Shown: in pieces, positions 25,042 to 34,413 of the stretch
Position numbering within the stretch: the stretch's first letter is position 1
Layout: every line of letters starts with the position of its first letter
NCBI GenBank assembly: GCA_903919125.1
Contig: CAIXGS010000009.1
Coordinates: 31,002-95,001, forward strand
DNA: 64,000 nt
From: an uncultured Spartobacteria bacterium
GTDB lineage: Bacteria; Verrucomicrobiota; Verrucomicrobiia; Chthoniobacterales; Chthoniobacteraceae
Direction: 5' to 3'
Notes under the pieces: model-generated
The model's input: the letters and a program-made list of their open reading frames with translations, nothing else
The model's database searches: none
What the model was told of the DNA's origin: nothing
Position numbers and translations under genes: made by a program

Positions 25042-26127
25042 ATGTTTCGCACTCGTTTTTCCATACCAGGCACCGCGCCCGCAACTCTTTCGGTGCCTGA
25101 AGACGTATCCCAAACCCCTCCACGGATGCGTTTCACTCACTACAGCCAAGACACGCTGGAGGAGCAGGAGGTGACCTCCGTCTCGATGTTGCCGCCCATT
25201 CCCACGGACGGATCCGTGCTTTGGGTGGAGTTGGATGGCCTCACCGATCTTAGTCTCCTTCAAGACTTGGGAAAGGCATTTGACCTTCACCCCCTAGCCT
25301 TGGAAGACGTCCTCAATCTCGGTCAACGCCCCAAGGTGGAGCCTTACGAAAACCACCTCTTCATTGTTTCTCAGATGATGTCTGGGGAGGAAGATGGAGC
25401 GGTTTCCCGCGAGCAAGTCTCCATTTTTCTCGGTCACGGCTTTCTCCTGAGTATCGAAGAAGACCCCTCCACGGACACTTTTCAATTGGTCCACCAGCGT
25501 CTTCGTACCGCACGCGGGCTCATTCGAAAACAAGGCGCCGACTACTTAGCCTACGCTCTGATGGACGCCATTGTGGATCACAAGTTTCCGCTTCTGGAGA
25601 GATTGGGAGAGGCGCTCGATGAACTGGACGATCACGTGGTGAGTAATCCTTCCATTTCACAAGTCCACCAACTCCACGACTGCAAGCGCTTGCTGGCTCA
25701 TCTGCGCCGCTTTGTTTGGCCTGAACGTGAGGTGATCAGCGCTTTATTGCATGATGAGAGCGGAGTTGTGCGTCGCGACACAAAGGTTTATCTGCGGGAT
25801 TGTTACGATCATACCGTCCAAATTATGGATCTCATCGAAAGTTATCGCGATGTGGCCACGGCAAACATGGATATGTATCTCTCGGCCGTCGGCATGCGAA
25901 CCAATGAAATCATGCGGGTATTGACCGTGATTTCTTCAATATTCATACCGCTGACATTTTTGGCTGGGATTTGGGGTATGAACTTTCAGTCCACTGATGG
26001 CGACAAAGCAATGCCCTTGAATATGCCGGAGCTTCATCATCCTTTGGGCTATGTCGGTTGCTTGCTTCTAATGCTAACGATTGCTTTAGTTCAGGTATTC
26101 TATTTCAAAAGAAAAAATTGGCTCTAA
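25042..26127 (+). CDS. corA: CorA family magnesium/cobalt transporter
   Basis: 361 residues. A large N-terminal cytoplasmic funnel domain is followed by the long stalk helix (SNPSISQVHQLHDCKRLLAH onwards) and two C-terminal membrane helices. The first (VLTVISSIFIPLTFLAGIWG) runs straight into the universally conserved GMN signature, WGMNF, and the second is LGYVGCLLLMLTIALVQVFY. The basic C-terminal end KRKNWL is also typical. It forms a pentameric Mg2+ (Co2+/Ni2+) channel in the inner membrane. It begins 27 bp after recR. Confidence 0.95.
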   Translation: MFRTRFSIPGTAPATLSVPEDVSQTPPRMRFTHYSQDTLEEQEVTSVSMLPPIPTDGSVLWVELDGLTDLSLLQDLGKAFDLHPLALEDVLNLGQRPKVEPYENHLFIVSQMMSGEEDGAVSREQVSIFLGHGFLLSIEEDPSTDTFQLVHQRLRTARGLIRKQGADYLAYALMDAIVDHKFPLLERLGEALDELDDHVVSNPSISQVHQLHDCKRLLAHLRRFVWPEREVISALLHDESGVVRRDTKVYLRDCYDHTVQIMDLIESYRDVATANMDMYLSAVGMRTNEIMRVLTVISSIFIPLTFLAGIWGMNFQSTDGDKAMPLNMPELHHPLGYVGCLLLMLTIALVQVFYFKRKNWL

Positions 26128-26176
26128 CCTCGCCAGTATCCTTTCCTCTTCTCCCATAGTTTTTGTCTCTGCTCCA

Positions 26177-26863
26177 ATGCTTTCCGTAGTCATTCCATTG
26201 TATAACGAAGAGGACAACGTTGCGCCGCTTTGCGAAGAAATCGCGCAAGCTCTCAGCGGGCACAATTATGAGATCGTTCTGGTGGATGATAAATCCAGCG
26301 ACCAAACCCTTTCTCGGATTCCAGTCCAACCCCACATCCGTGTGATTAAGTTTTCAAAGAACACGGGACAAAGTGGAGCCATGTATTCTGGCATTCAGGC
26401 GGCCCATGGAGACGTTTTGATTTTGATGGACGGGGACCGTCAAAATGATCCCGCAGACATTCCAAAACTCCTTGCCCGTTTGGAGCAAGGCTTTGATTTG
26501 GTCTGCGGCTATCGCGCTTCACGTAAGGACACACTGTCCAAGCGACTCACCTCCCGTTTCGCCAACGCAATCCGCTCCCGTTTCACTCGCGATGGCGTGC
26601 GCGACACTGGGTGCACCCTGAAAGTGATGCGACGCGAATGTCGGGAAGCACTGCTCCCCTTCAACGGAATGCACCGCTTCATTCCCGCTTTAATTAAGGG
26701 AATGGGCTTCCGAATCACAGAATTACCGGTCCACCACCGCCCCAGAGTTGCCGGAGTGAGCAAGTACGGCTTCGGCAATCGGGCGCTGCGTGCCACCACC
26801 GATATGTTTGCCGTACGCTGGCTGCTCTCGCGCCAGATTCAGATTAAGATACTTCCCGAGTGA
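26177..26863 (+). CDS. Family 2 glycosyltransferase (DPM1-like)
   Basis: 228 residues, GT-A fold: LSVVIPLYNEEDNVAPL at the N-terminus, then IVLVDDKSSDQT, the nucleotide and metal block LILMDGDRQNDP, and VHHRPRVAGVSKYGFGNR near the end. This resembles dolichol- or undecaprenyl-phosphate mannosyl/glucosyltransferases without the C-terminal membrane helices that many homologues carry. It probably transfers a hexose to a lipid carrier on the inner face of the membrane. It lies 49 bp after corA. Confidence 0.88.
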   Translation: MLSVVIPLYNEEDNVAPLCEEIAQALSGHNYEIVLVDDKSSDQTLSRIPVQPHIRVIKFSKNTGQSGAMYSGIQAAHGDVLILMDGDRQNDPADIPKLLARLEQGFDLVCGYRASRKDTLSKRLTSRFANAIRSRFTRDGVRDTGCTLKVMRRECREALLPFNGMHRFIPALIKGMGFRITELPVHHRPRVAGVSKYGFGNRALRATTDMFAVRWLLSRQIQIKILPE

Positions 26864-26965
26864 GGTTCAGTGTGAAACCCGCCTTGCTCGCCCCCGTAAA
26901 CCCAAGGCAGCGGTGGCTCCATTGTGGATCACGACTCCCTCCAAAAAGCTCGTTAATTTGAAGCC

Positions 26966-27556
26966 ATGAAACGCTTACACCCCCTGCTCTGTCTGCTCCT
27001 TTTCACCGCCTCCCTTCACGCGGATGACAACACTGTGCGCAAGAATATCCGTAAAATCCGCCGAGCATTTTTGGATGTCCTTGAACTGGTCCCAACCTCC
27101 GAAGAAGTGGATTGGTATGTGGTCTACAATCAGAACGGTTACGAAATGGCCGCCGATTACCTTGCTACCCATGCGCCCCCGGACAAGGTTACTTACACAC
27201 GTGAACTATTGTTGAATCCCACCTACTGGGGACGCGACGATGAGTTGCTCGAAAAAAGCGTGATTGAGAAGAATGTAGTTTATTTATCGGGACTTTCTAA
27301 AACCGACTTCTCTCCACAAAATGTGGAATTGGGGAAAGAGCTTTTGATTAAACAAGCGCTACTCGCAAGTGACGACAACGCTGCGAATACAATCGATTAT
27401 CTGGTGAATGAACTCACTTGCAGGCCAGCGACGTTAGGGGAGGCGAATGATTTATTACAACTCTTCGCCAAAGTGAGTTTAAAAGCCGATGAAATGGATG
27501 CGTGGAAAACCGTGTTGGCTCATATTTTTGAACTGCACGATTGCAAATACAAATAG
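26966..27556 (+). CDS. Secreted protein of unknown function
   Basis: 196 residues with a clear signal peptide (MKRLHPLLCLLLFTASLHA). The mature part is charged and mostly helical. The segment RRAFLDVLELVPTSEEVDWY is reminiscent of the leader of DUF1549-type proteins found in Planctomycetota and Verrucomicrobiota, but the rest does not match. No catalytic motif is visible. It converges on the large kinase gene. Confidence 0.6.
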   Translation: MKRLHPLLCLLLFTASLHADDNTVRKNIRKIRRAFLDVLELVPTSEEVDWYVVYNQNGYEMAADYLATHAPPDKVTYTRELLLNPTYWGRDDELLEKSVIEKNVVYLSGLSKTDFSPQNVELGKELLIKQALLASDDNAANTIDYLVNELTCRPATLGEANDLLQLFAKVSLKADEMDAWKTVLAHIFELHDCKYK

Positions 27557-27595
27557 CAGAACGCTTGCTTCATTTGCAGCTCTCCACTGATATTC

Positions 27596-30500
27596 TCACT
27601 TTGGTGACAATTGGCACGCCTTGGGCCTGAAAATCTCGATTTGTGAAGCGTTACCTCGGCTTCTTACCGCAAGCTCGCTGCCGTCAATACTCCAGAAGAC
27701 TCTGTCGGCAAACTCGAAAAAGCCAAACTCCTCCAGCATCGTCTCTGTATTCAAGTCCCAAATCCGCACGCTCCTGTCCTCTGAGGACGCCGTGGCAACC
27801 AGCGGAAGATTCGGATGCCATGCGAGCGAACAAACAGCCTGATCGTGCACACGCAGGACCCGTTGCACAGCCAGAGTTCGGCCATCGCGGATCCGCAACA
27901 TCTTATCACTTCCCCCCTCCGCAATCTGAGTGCCGTCAGGGGAAGCTGAAAGCGCTCTCGCATAGGGCGCCGCAACGAAACAACTGCGACTGCCATCCTC
28001 CGCGTTCCAAAGCAACAGGGAGCGCTCGGTGGCTAATTCTCCAGCCTCTTTACTCCCCGCGAGACTGGCGATTTCAACAACGTGAGAGTTTCCCACCCAG
28101 CGAGGAATTCTTTCATTGAACTCGGGGTTTAATACTCCGCTACGATCCAATTTCCGCGAGGGCTTCTGGGGATCTACCGCCAGAATCATGTCTCCAGTCC
28201 AAATACGTTCACCATTCGGACTAAGATGACCGTGTCCCCCAAGCGGTTTAGTGGGAGGAAGAGGAATTTCTGTTAGAACTTCTGAGTTCATCCGGAATAA
28301 TCTGAGCAACGCCTTGTTGGCATCCTCGCCCTCTCCGTAAGTGGTCGTGCAGATTAGTTCTCCACTTTGGTCGCTCGTCACCACTGGGCCGTAGCGTTGT
28401 TTGAGGCTAAACAGATGGGTTAAAGAAAACGGCATTGCCTTCGCGTGAGTGTTCACGATGCCGACACCCACGTCCCAACCCGCTTTGCCTTGTATACGAA
28501 ATGCACCAGCCACGAAATCGGGCTTATTGAGAAACACAAAGCTGTCTCCCTTTGTCTCTGATTCTATGGGTAAAACTTTTTCTCCATGCCCTTTGGGAAA
28601 GCTCCAGACCTTCATTTGAGTCCCCCTTGTGACCATAAACTGACCCGCTTTGGGATTGGCCACAATCGCCCAGCGCGCGCTGTCAGGGTTTTGTCCATTC
28701 TCTATGCCCGTTGAAACTGGTACAGAACGCAACAGATCTCCGGTATCGACGTTCCAGAACTGGAGAATTCCGAACTGTGGAGATTGTTCGGCGATCACTC
28801 CCAAAACGTTTTGTTCTGGGAGATAGGCAATTTCCCCAATGAACGAAGCGCCTGCGGGAAGGGGGAATTTGGCCACGACCTTCCCCCCTTCCGCTTCCAT
28901 ATTAAAACAGTAGCCATTTCGCACAAAAAAAACAGACGCCCAAGAAGGATTGGCAATATTGATATTTTTCCATCCGCCAAGCTTTGCCTGAGGCGAAGAT
29001 CGCAAAACTTTTCCCGTCCAAGGATCTCGCTGAGAGATGCCGTCACGGTCAGTACAGACCATGGCGTTATTCCCCTTGTTAGAAAATCCGGCGATAGCAT
29101 GGCACTTTTGTGTGCCACTCCAAAGCAAGGTTCCTTGCCAAGCGTCGAACATATAAAAGCCAACCTCTTGGGAGGAACTCATCATTAGCAAGTTCCCATC
29201 TGGACTGAAGACAAGTCGCCCGTGAAAACCCAACTCTATATCTTCGGGCATCATGAAAGAGCACTGAGTCTGGCCATCAGCGAGGTTAAACACCTCCAAA
29301 TTTTGGGAGCCAACCCTAGGAGGTGAAGGTTGCGGGATTTGGCGATGCACCGCAACGCGTTTGCCGTCTTGGGAAACCGCGAGACAATTTTTCAGCCCAG
29401 TGGGATCAATGCGGAAGAGGTCTGTCAAAGCCCCTGTGGAAAGATCCAGTAAACGAATCCAGCCGTTGGATTGTAGCGTCACCAATAAACTCTTGTTGAG
29501 CGGATGCGGCACGCAATCTCTCCAAACACTCACCCCTTTAGCATCAAACGTTTTAATGGAGGTGTTAAGCTTTTGGTTGAGGTAACGCCAGGGTTGCTCG
29601 CGCAGATCTTCCGGAATCCGTGCCAAAGCACTTTGCATCTCGAGTCCGCGTGCCAGATCTTCTGCGACGCTTGCAAGTGACAACTGTGCTGCCGCCTCTA
29701 AAACACGCGCGGCTTCTTTTTCCTCCAGAACTCGTGAGGCATTTGCCCGAGCGATACCTGCCTGTTTGTGTGCTTCTTGCGTGTTCACCTTGGCCTCCTG
29801 CTCACTGAGCAGCGCTCTTTGCGCCTCCTTTTTTGCGAGGAGCGCGCTCTCCTTGGCTCGTTGCTCGCTCGCCGCAAGTTGAGCCGTGAAAACAGCGCTG
29901 CAAACCAGCAGCAGCCCGCAAAACGCAGCTGCGGCCCGGTGCCGCCGAACCAACAATAAAATCTGCCGCAAAAGCCCGGCCTGCTCCGCCTCCGTCGCAA
30001 AGCCGTTCTGATACGCCTCAATGTCCTCCAACATTTCAGCCACACTCTGATAACGATCCTCGCGATCGAAGGCCATCGCCTTGCACGTCAATGCCTTCAA
30101 AGCCGTCGGGACCGCCATTCTTAAACCAAACCTTCGGCGGTAAGCGCCTCCACGCGTTTGGGACACTTCTTTTTGGCGAGCCGCCCCCAGAAGGTGTTGG
30201 TAGGGAGCTGCGCGCAACCAATCCATTGGCAAAATCTCTCCAGTGCGCACCTTTGAGAGGATTTCATTCACGCTTTTGCCCTCTACAGGGGAACGATAGG
30301 TCAATAAAGAGAATAACACTCCTCCGAGGGCATAGATATCGGAGCGAACGTCTAGCGGAGCTCCATTCGCCTGTTCGGGAGACATGTAAGTCGGGGTTCC
30401 CTGAATATAAAGCTTCTGGTCGGGTTCCGCCCCCACTCCTCCCCCCGTTGGAGGCCCCTCAGAAACCGGTTCGGGCCGGAGCAATTCTTGCGCAAGTCCC

Positions 30501-31063
30501 CAATCCATCAGAAGCACCTCGCCGTACTCGCCCAGCATCACATTTTCCGGCTTAATGTCCCGATGCAAATACCCCCTCGAGTGCGCAAATGCCACTGCGT
30601 CACACACTTTTTTGAACACTGAAATTAACGCTGCTTGCGAATAACGTTTCGTCTTCGGCGCATTTCTGCGGCTGAGTCCCTTCAAAACGGACTGAAGTGT
30701 TCGGCCCTTGACCAACTTCATCGAATAGAAGGGGCGCCCATGTCGATCCTCACCTAAGTTGTGAATGGGAACGATGTTCGGATGCGCCAAACCTCCAAGT
30801 ACTTTGGCCTCTTTGAAGAACATAGAGTCCTCCCCGCTTTGCCCTGCTGTACTCACCTTCACAGCCACCTCCCGCTTGAGCTTGGGATCGGTTCCAATAT
30901 AAATTCGCCCCATTCCCCCGCGTGCAATCTCCTCACCCAAAGCGTACTCTTTGTGAACAGAAACGGATGACTCCATTACTAACACATCCTCGGGCGCCTC
31001 GAAGCACATCGTCTGCATGATTTTGGGCGGGAGGGTGGTTTCACCACTATAATTCGGGTCCAT
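27596..31063 (-). CDS. Ser/Thr protein kinase with C-terminal WD40-type propeller
   Basis: 1155 residues. The kinase domain (about 40-350) has the Gly loop EIARGGMGRIYIG, Lys69 in VAVKV, the catalytic loop YLHRDIKPENVML, DWG (187-189) in place of DFG, and PTYMSPEQANG with SDIYALGGVL. A single membrane helix (about 377-396) is followed by an Ala/Glu/Lys-rich coiled coil (about 400-460). The remaining 650 residues form a periplasmic beta-propeller; the clearest WD40 blade is SLAWHPNLPLVATASSEDRS followed by VRIWDL. Such PknB-plus-propeller kinases are abundant in the PVC group, where the outer propeller may sense ligands. No partner phosphatase is adjacent. Confidence 0.9.
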   Translation of the reverse strand: MDPNYSGETTLPPKIMQTMCFEAPEDVLVMESSVSVHKEYALGEEIARGGMGRIYIGTDPKLKREVAVKVSTAGQSGEDSMFFKEAKVLGGLAHPNIVPIHNLGEDRHGRPFYSMKLVKGRTLQSVLKGLSRRNAPKTKRYSQAALISVFKKVCDAVAFAHSRGYLHRDIKPENVMLGEYGEVLLMDWGLAQELLRPEPVSEGPPTGGGVGAEPDQKLYIQGTPTYMSPEQANGAPLDVRSDIYALGGVLFSLLTYRSPVEGKSVNEILSKVRTGEILPMDWLRAAPYQHLLGAARQKEVSQTRGGAYRRRFGLRMAVPTALKALTCKAMAFDREDRYQSVAEMLEDIEAYQNGFATEAEQAGLLRQILLLVRRHRAAAAFCGLLLVCSAVFTAQLAASEQRAKESALLAKKEAQRALLSEQEAKVNTQEAHKQAGIARANASRVLEEKEAARVLEAAAQLSLASVAEDLARGLEMQSALARIPEDLREQPWRYLNQKLNTSIKTFDAKGVSVWRDCVPHPLNKSLLVTLQSNGWIRLLDLSTGALTDLFRIDPTGLKNCLAVSQDGKRVAVHRQIPQPSPPRVGSQNLEVFNLADGQTQCSFMMPEDIELGFHGRLVFSPDGNLLMMSSSQEVGFYMFDAWQGTLLWSGTQKCHAIAGFSNKGNNAMVCTDRDGISQRDPWTGKVLRSSPQAKLGGWKNINIANPSWASVFFVRNGYCFNMEAEGGKVVAKFPLPAGASFIGEIAYLPEQNVLGVIAEQSPQFGILQFWNVDTGDLLRSVPVSTGIENGQNPDSARWAIVANPKAGQFMVTRGTQMKVWSFPKGHGEKVLPIESETKGDSFVFLNKPDFVAGAFRIQGKAGWDVGVGIVNTHAKAMPFSLTHLFSLKQRYGPVVTSDQSGELICTTTYGEGEDANKALLRLFRMNSEVLTEIPLPPTKPLGGHGHLSPNGERIWTGDMILAVDPQKPSRKLDRSGVLNPEFNERIPRWVGNSHVVEIASLAGSKEAGELATERSLLLWNAEDGSRSCFVAAPYARALSASPDGTQIAEGGSDKMLRIRDGRTLAVQRVLRVHDQAVCSLAWHPNLPLVATASSEDRSVRIWDLNTETMLEEFGFFEFADRVFWSIDGSELAVRSRGNASQIEIFRPKACQLSPK

Positions 31064-31235
31064 TTTTGTGCGAGAATCAGTCGACTTGGGGTGGTCGTGT
31101 CCTGCGCTAAAAACCCTGCTTCCTCCCTTCCAGCTTCAGCGTAGTTCTGAAAAAGACTGGGAATCGGTAAAATCTTTCGGCACTGGATGCATACGCCGAA
31201 AGAAGTAATCCTGTCAATCCGAAGAAGTTTCTAAT

Positions 31236-31736
31236 TCAACTTGGGAATTCAGAAGGGCAAATCGCATTCGCTTCCAACCCCAATAAAAAGCGCTTTCGCT
31301 CCAAGCCGCCACCGTAGCCCGTCAGTGTGCCGTTTGCACCGATGACGCGGTGACAGGGCACGACGATGGAAATAGGATTACGTCCGTTTGCCAAGCCGAC
31401 GGCGCGCATTGCACGCGGATTGCCGATGCGCCGTGCAATTTCAGCGTATGTCGCCGTCTCGCCATACGGGATCAATCGTAGCTCTTGCCAAACCCGCTCA
31501 TTAAACGGTGAGCCCTTCGCTTCAGTGGCGAGGGAAAAATCACGGCGCGCACCCGCGAAATATTCCTCCATTTGTCTCCAAGCTTCGCGAAACGGGGCGC
31601 GATCCTCCACAGAATCAACGGGAAGCGCGGGTAGATGGCGATGCTCTTCCATAAAAACACCAGTGAGAGCAGCCGCACAGCCGCGCAATTGAATGAGGCC
31701 CACAGGTGACAAAAAGACGGCGTGATACGTTTTCAT
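31236..31736 (-). CDS. ogt: Methylated-DNA-[protein]-cysteine S-methyltransferase
   Basis: 166 residues. The signature active site IVVPCHRVIGANGTLTGYGG is present, with acceptor Cys in PCHRV. The DNA-binding part contains PYGETATYAEIARRIGNPRA and the Arg finger. It reverses O6-methylguanine by suicide transfer of the methyl group. It lacks an Ada regulatory N-domain. It is the last gene of the minus-strand group rsbU-like, grpE, dnaJ, rsmE, ogt and starts 53 bp after rsmE. Confidence 0.95.
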   Translation of the reverse strand: MKTYHAVFLSPVGLIQLRGCAAALTGVFMEEHRHLPALPVDSVEDRAPFREAWRQMEEYFAGARRDFSLATEAKGSPFNERVWQELRLIPYGETATYAEIARRIGNPRAMRAVGLANGRNPISIVVPCHRVIGANGTLTGYGGGLERKRFLLGLEANAICPSEFPS

Positions 31737-31789
31737 TCCCAGCCCTAAATTTTACCAACGGTACTCAGCGATCTGCTCGACACAGGAAC

Positions 31790-32509
31790 TTAGCGGCTAT
31801 GAGCCAAGATACTCAGGCAATACAAGGCTGCCGTTTCGACTCTTAAAACTATCGCCCCCAAGCTTACCGGGCGGGCGCCCCAAGACACGATCTTCGTCAT
31901 TTCCGTCGCCGTAAAATCTCCTTCCGGCCCCACAAACACGCTGACATCACCCACTAACGGCACGCTCAGTGCCTCGCGAAAAGGTAGTGCACCCTCATGC
32001 AGGGACGCAATCAGGGCGTCCCCGCTAAGTGGCGCGCGCAGCACTTCGGGCAATGAAAGGGGCGCGTGCACTGTCGGCAACCAATTCTGTCCACACTGTT
32101 TGCAGGCCTCGATCACGGTGCGCTGCCATTTCTCCTGTTTGCGAAAACGTTCCTCGCCTTCAAGATGAACAACGGTGCGCTCGCTCAGTAGCGGTTGGAT
32201 TTCGGTAACTGAAAGCTCGGTCGCCTTCTCGAGAATCCACTCGAAAAGCTTTCCCTTGGGCATAGCTTGAATCAGCGAGGTACGCGCCGTTGGTTGGCGC
32301 ACTTGATGCAGCTCAATAATCTCCGCCTCCACCTGACGCTTCCCCGCCACAACCAACCGAGCTGAAGCGACTCGGCCGGCTCCGTCAAAGATGTCTAGCG
32401 CATCCCCAACCCGTAATCGCAACACTTCTACGGCGTGCCGCCCCTCCGCCTCGTCCAATACGATACGGGCGCCGGACCACTGCGCTTTGGGCGCATAAAA
32501 ACGGGACAT
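31790..32509 (-). CDS. rsmE: 16S rRNA (uracil-1498-N3)-methyltransferase
   Basis: 239 residues. An N-terminal PUA-like domain (HAVEVLRLRVGDALDIFDG) is followed by a SPOUT domain with KGKLFEWILEKATELSVTEI, VIEACKQCGQNWLP, VFVGPEGDFTATEM and the knot VSLGAIVLRVETAALYCLSI. It methylates U1498 of 16S rRNA. A position behind dnaJ is common in many phyla. Confidence 0.94.
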   Translation of the reverse strand: MSRFYAPKAQWSGARIVLDEAEGRHAVEVLRLRVGDALDIFDGAGRVASARLVVAGKRQVEAEIIELHQVRQPTARTSLIQAMPKGKLFEWILEKATELSVTEIQPLLSERTVVHLEGEERFRKQEKWQRTVIEACKQCGQNWLPTVHAPLSLPEVLRAPLSGDALIASLHEGALPFREALSVPLVGDVSVFVGPEGDFTATEMTKIVSWGARPVSLGAIVLRVETAALYCLSILAHSR

Positions 32510-32557
32510 AAAAGCCGGCGTGAATTCCTAAATGTTTAGGGATGGGCGAAGCTGGAT

Positions 32558-33703
32558 TTAACTAAAAAAATCACGCGCCTTTTCTAGAAAACTTTTATGC
32601 ATCGGCGAATTATCTTCACCCATAGATGCGGCAAATTCGATCAATTTATTTTTCTGGTCGGCGTCCAAACGCATTGGGACTTCAACGATTACCCTAACTA
32701 ATAAATCGCCGAAAACAGACGTATTAAATTCAGGCATCCCCTTGCCTCGCAGCTTGAACACCGTTCCACTTTGAGTGCCGGCGGCGACCTTAATCTGGGC
32801 CTTGCCTTCCAAAGTGGGCACCATGACTTCCCCGCCAAGAGCGGCAGTTGTGAACGGAATGGGTAGCTCGCAGAACAAATTACTGCCATCCCTCTCGAAA
32901 ACGGCGTGCTCCTTGACCTGAATCACGACGTACAAGTCCCCGGGAGGCCCTCCTCGAACTCCCGCCTCCCCCTGCCCGGAGGAACGCAAACGCGAGCCAT
33001 CCTCAATCCCAGCTGGAATCCGCAACTTGATGCGCGAGGGCGCCACCGCTCGTCCCTCGCCGCTGCAACGCTTACACGGCTTGTCGATAATCTGTCCTGA
33101 ACCCCGGCAGCGTGCACAGTTTTGCGCCACTTGGAAAAAGCCGCGTGAGCGCAGAACCTGGCCACGGCCGCCGCAATCCCTGCAAACCACCACCTTAGAT
33201 CCGGGCTCTCCGCCGACGCCATCGCAAGCCCCGCACCGTTCCGTTTTGTTTACTTCAATCTCCTTTTCGCAACCGTGCGCCGCCTCCTCGAGGGAGATGG
33301 TCAAGTCATAACGCCGATCCTCGCCCCGATTGCGCTCTTCCTTCCTTCCCCCACCGCCTCCGCCGAAAAACTGCTCAAAAATGTTCTCTCCGCCACCACC
33401 CCCACCGCCAAATACATCCTTAAAGATATCAAACGGATCGTGGGAACCACCGCCGCGTCCACCCCCACCGCCTTGAGCAAAAGCAGCATGGCCGAAGCGA
33501 TCGTAGGCCGCCTTTTTTTCCGGCTCGGAAAGCACGTCGTAAGCTTCGCCCAATTCCTTGAACTTTTCTTCGGCGGAAGCGTCCCCTGGATTTTTATCAG
33601 GGTGGTACTTAACCGCCAGTTTTCGATAAGATCGTTTGATCTCTTCTGCTGAAGAGTTTTTATCAATCTCAAGAATCTCGTAATAATCGCGTTTTGAAGC
33701 CAT
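32558..33703 (-). CDS. dnaJ: Chaperone protein DnaJ
   Basis: 381 residues, a type I J-protein. Features in order: J domain with the HPD tripeptide in [14 protein letters not shown], a Gly/Phe-rich linker (about 75-120) with runs of Gly, four zinc-finger repeats ([32 protein letters not shown]), and two C-terminal substrate-binding domains. It stimulates the DnaK ATPase and delivers unfolded clients; dnaK is not in the window. It lies 128 bp downstream of grpE, and two small hairpins occupy part of that gap. Confidence 0.97.
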   Translation of the reverse strand: MASKRDYYEILEIDKNSSAEEIKRSYRKLAVKYHPDKNPGDASAEEKFKELGEAYDVLSEPEKKAAYDRFGHAAFAQGGGGGRGGGSHDPFDIFKDVFGGGGGGGENIFEQFFGGGGGGRKEERNRGEDRRYDLTISLEEAAHGCEKEIEVNKTERCGACDGVGGEPGSKVVVCRDCGGRGQVLRSRGFFQVAQNCARCRGSGQIIDKPCKRCSGEGRAVAPSRIKLRIPAGIEDGSRLRSSGQGEAGVRGGPPGDLYVVIQVKEHAVFERDGSNLFCELPIPFTTAALGGEVMVPTLEGKAQIKVAAGTQSGTVFKLRGKGMPEFNTSVFGDLLVRVIVEVPMRLDADQKNKLIEFAASMGEDNSPMHKSFLEKARDFFS

Positions 33704-33713
33704 GAAAAGGGGT

Positions 33714-33748
33714 GGTTTATCGAATAAACCTTAAAATTTTAGTTAAGG
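33714..33748. promoter_or_regulatory. Pair of small hairpins between grpE and dnaJ
   Basis: GGTTTAT-CGA-ATAAACC (33714-33730) is a perfect 7-bp stem directly upstream of the dnaJ start. It abuts CCTTAA (33729-33734) and TTAAGG (33743-33748). On the transcript these would form just before the dnaJ start codon and could affect initiation or RNA processing. They do not match CIRCE. Confidence 0.3.
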
Positions 33749-33831
33749 GAAAAACATTCGCAGGTGGTCTTCAACAAGAAGACGGCAGGAGTTATTTGAA
33801 GATCCTCCGCCTAAGTTCCGAGCCCCGCAAC

Positions 33832-34413
33832 TTACGCAGGACCGCCGGAAACCACGACCAAGGCCGCCCGTACCAAGCGATCCTTGAGCTTGTAGCCCTT
33901 ACGCAACTGGCGCACCACCGAACCCTCCGGCACCTCGCTGCTGGGTTCCTGCGCGACCGCCTCATGCACATTCGGATCAAAGGGACGCCCCGTGGCCTCC
34001 ACGCCTTCCACCCCGAACTGATTCAGCACCTCAACGAGTTGTCGACCTACCATTTCCATCCCAGAAACAATGGGGGCAGCCGCCTCATTCGAGCGAGCCG
34101 CCGCCAAGCCCAGTTCAAAACTGTCCAAAATTGGGACAAGCTTCTCCACGAAAGAAAAGTTGGCAAAGCGCACCGCCTCCTCGCGCTCGCGAATCGAACG
34201 TTTGCGATAATTTTCGAAGTCCGCTTGAGAACGTAAGGCGAGGTCACGAAAACGCTCCAGGTCCGCCTGGATCTGATCGATCCCAACATCTGAGGGACCG
34301 AAGCTAGCCTCGTTAGGATCCGTATGCGCTTCGGAAGGAATATCTTGGATAGTAGTGTCCACTGGGTTTTCTAGATTTTCAGGATTTTCAGAGAAGGATT
34401 GCTGTGTGCTCAT
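33832..34413 (-). CDS. grpE: Nucleotide exchange factor GrpE
   Basis: 193 residues. An acidic disordered N-terminus is followed by the long dimerising helix (LERFRDLALRSQADFENYRK) and the C-terminal beta-wing with GMEMVGRQLVEVLNQFGVEG and FDPNVHEAVAQEPS. It releases ADP from DnaK. Its start codon overlaps the stop of the upstream phosphatase gene (ATGA, 34413-34410), so it is translationally coupled to a signalling protein. Upstream of dnaJ it completes two of the three DnaK-system genes. Confidence 0.96.
   Translation of the reverse strand: MSTQQSFSENPENLENPVDTTIQDIPSEAHTDPNEASFGPSDVGIDQIQADLERFRDLALRSQADFENYRKRSIREREEAVRFANFSFVEKLVPILDSFELGLAAARSNEAAAPIVSGMEMVGRQLVEVLNQFGVEGVEATGRPFDPNVHEAVAQEPSSEVPEGSVVRQLRKGYKLKDRLVRAALVVVSGGPA

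Noticed and set aside
33704..33831. CIRCE heat-shock operator between grpE and dnaJ
   Set aside because: The inverted repeats there do not match the TTAGCACTC-N9-GAGTGCTAA consensus and no hrcA is adjacent.
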